Assembly: GCA_018714165.1 (NCBI GenBank)
Contig: DVNU01000002.1
Location: 1 to 39,070, forward strand
Length of the DNA stretch: 39,070 bases
DNA from: Candidatus Coproplasma excrementipullorum
GTDB taxonomy: Bacteria; Bacillota; Clostridia; Christensenellales; Borkfalkiaceae
Direction of reading: 5' to 3'
The notes beneath the pieces were generated by a model that worked only from the letters and a program-made list of their open reading frames with translations, had not been told where the DNA came from and did not search any database. Made by a program: the position numbers and the translations under genes. Shown here piece after piece: positions 38,093 to 39,070 of the stretch (within the stretch, counting starts at the first letter, position 1; every line of letters begins with the position of its first letter).

Positions 38093-39070
38093 AAGAATGA
38101 TGTGTGTGGGCGCCGCAATTTCGCTGGCGGCCTGCTCCACCCTCACTCTGTTCGGGTGCTCTGCAGAGAGCGACGTCATAACCCTCCGCGTGGCAAACTG
38201 GGAGGAATACATCGACCTCGGCGACTGGGGCGAGGATGAGTTTATAGATATCGACAATGAATATTCTGAGGACGGCGGCGTGTTCGGAGAAAATTCAATG
38301 GTAGACGACTTTGTGGAATGGTTCAACGCCAACCACGATTACGAAGTCGAGGTTGAATACTCGACATTCGGCACCAATGAAGATTTGTACAACCGTCTCT
38401 CACTCGGCGACGTCTACGACCTCGTGTGCCCCTCCGACTACATGATCGAAAAACTGCTCAACGAGGGTGAGCTTGAGCCTTACTCCGAAACCTTCCTCGA
38501 TACTTCCATAGAGGAAAACTACTATGTAAATAACGCGTCGACCTATATCACTGACATCTTCGACAACTACATGGACGGCAGCGGCAAGACATGGAACGGG
38601 TATGCGGCCTGCTATATGTGGGGCACGACGGGTATCGTATATAATACCGACAAAGTAGACGAGGCTGCCGTTTCGACCTGGGAAATCCTGAGGGATACCG
38701 ATTATAACCGCCAGGTGACCATAAAGGACAACGTGCGCGACGCGTATTTTGCAACCCTCGGCATAATCCACGGCGATGAATTGCGCGAGGGCGTGAGCGA
38801 CGAAAGGCGTAGCGATCTCTTGAACGACACGTCGGACGAGACCATCGCAGCCGCAGAGGATATGCTCAAGGAGATAAAGGAAAATGTCTATTCCTTCGAG
38901 ACTGACAGCGGCAAAGCAGACATGGTCACCGGCAAGGTACTTGCAAACTATCAGTGGTCGGGCGACGCCGTCTATATAATGGATGAAGCCGAGGGCGACG
39001 AACTCAACCCCACAGAGCTTTGGTATTCCGTACCCAACGAATGTACCAACCTCTGGTTCGACGGCTGGGT
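38079..39070 (+). CDS. potD: polyamine ABC transporter substrate-binding lipoprotein, truncated by window edge
   Basis: ATG at 38079: MKKFKRMMCVGAAISLAACSTLTLFGCSAESDVITLRVANWEEYI...YDLVCPSDYMIEKLL...GYAACYMWGTTGIVYNTDKV; open to the window end, absent from the supplied ORF track. Confidence 0.9.
   Translation, partial: MKKFKRMMCVGAAISLAACSTLTLFGCSAESDVITLRVANWEEYIDLGDWGEDEFIDIDNEYSEDGGVFGENSMVDDFVEWFNANHDYEVEVEYSTFGTNEDLYNRLSLGDVYDLVCPSDYMIEKLLNEGELEPYSETFLDTSIEENYYVNNASTYITDIFDNYMDGSGKTWNGYAACYMWGTTGIVYNTDKVDEAAVSTWEILRDTDYNRQVTIKDNVRDAYFATLGIIHGDELREGVSDERRSDLLNDTSDETIAAAEDMLKEIKENVYSFETDSGKADMVTGKVLANYQWSGDAVYIMDEAEGDELNPTELWYSVPNECTNLWFDGW

Overview
This 39 kb window looks like ordinary chromosomal core of a Gram-positive-type (Clostridia-like) bacterium; the lineage is an inference from gene content and protein style. 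From left to right: 5' part of argG (-); YgjP-type metallopeptidase and acyl-ACP thioesterase (-); a PadR-type regulator fused to a P/Q/Y-rich linker and a multi-TM domain (+); rny, nadE, recA, a cinA-like gene, pgsA, rimO, ftsK/spoIIIE (-); ilvC (-); a DUF815-type AAA+ ATPase (+); a long minus-strand dcw cluster (transcription order mraZ-rsmH-ftsL-like-pbp-murE-mraY-murD-ftsW-murA-ftsQ-ftsA-ftsZ-murC); a decayed glutamate racemase (murI) remnant; rpsT (+); and a cupin-XRE regulator plus potABCD polyamine transporter operon (+, potD runs off the window). I found no CRISPR, tRNA, rRNA, IS element or phage module. The most interesting signals are subtle: an FtsA homologue whose actin-fold nucleotide motifs look eroded and which lacks the usual C-terminal amphipathic helix; a membrane-tethered PadR protein; a murI pseudogene beside a dcw cluster that also lacks murF and murG; a class B PBP with no canonical start codon at its expected N-terminus; an internal terminator and consensus promoter splitting the dcw cluster before ftsA-ftsZ; a repeated-half-site operator upstream of the XRE-pot operon; and a set of nearly loopless perfect intergenic palindromes.
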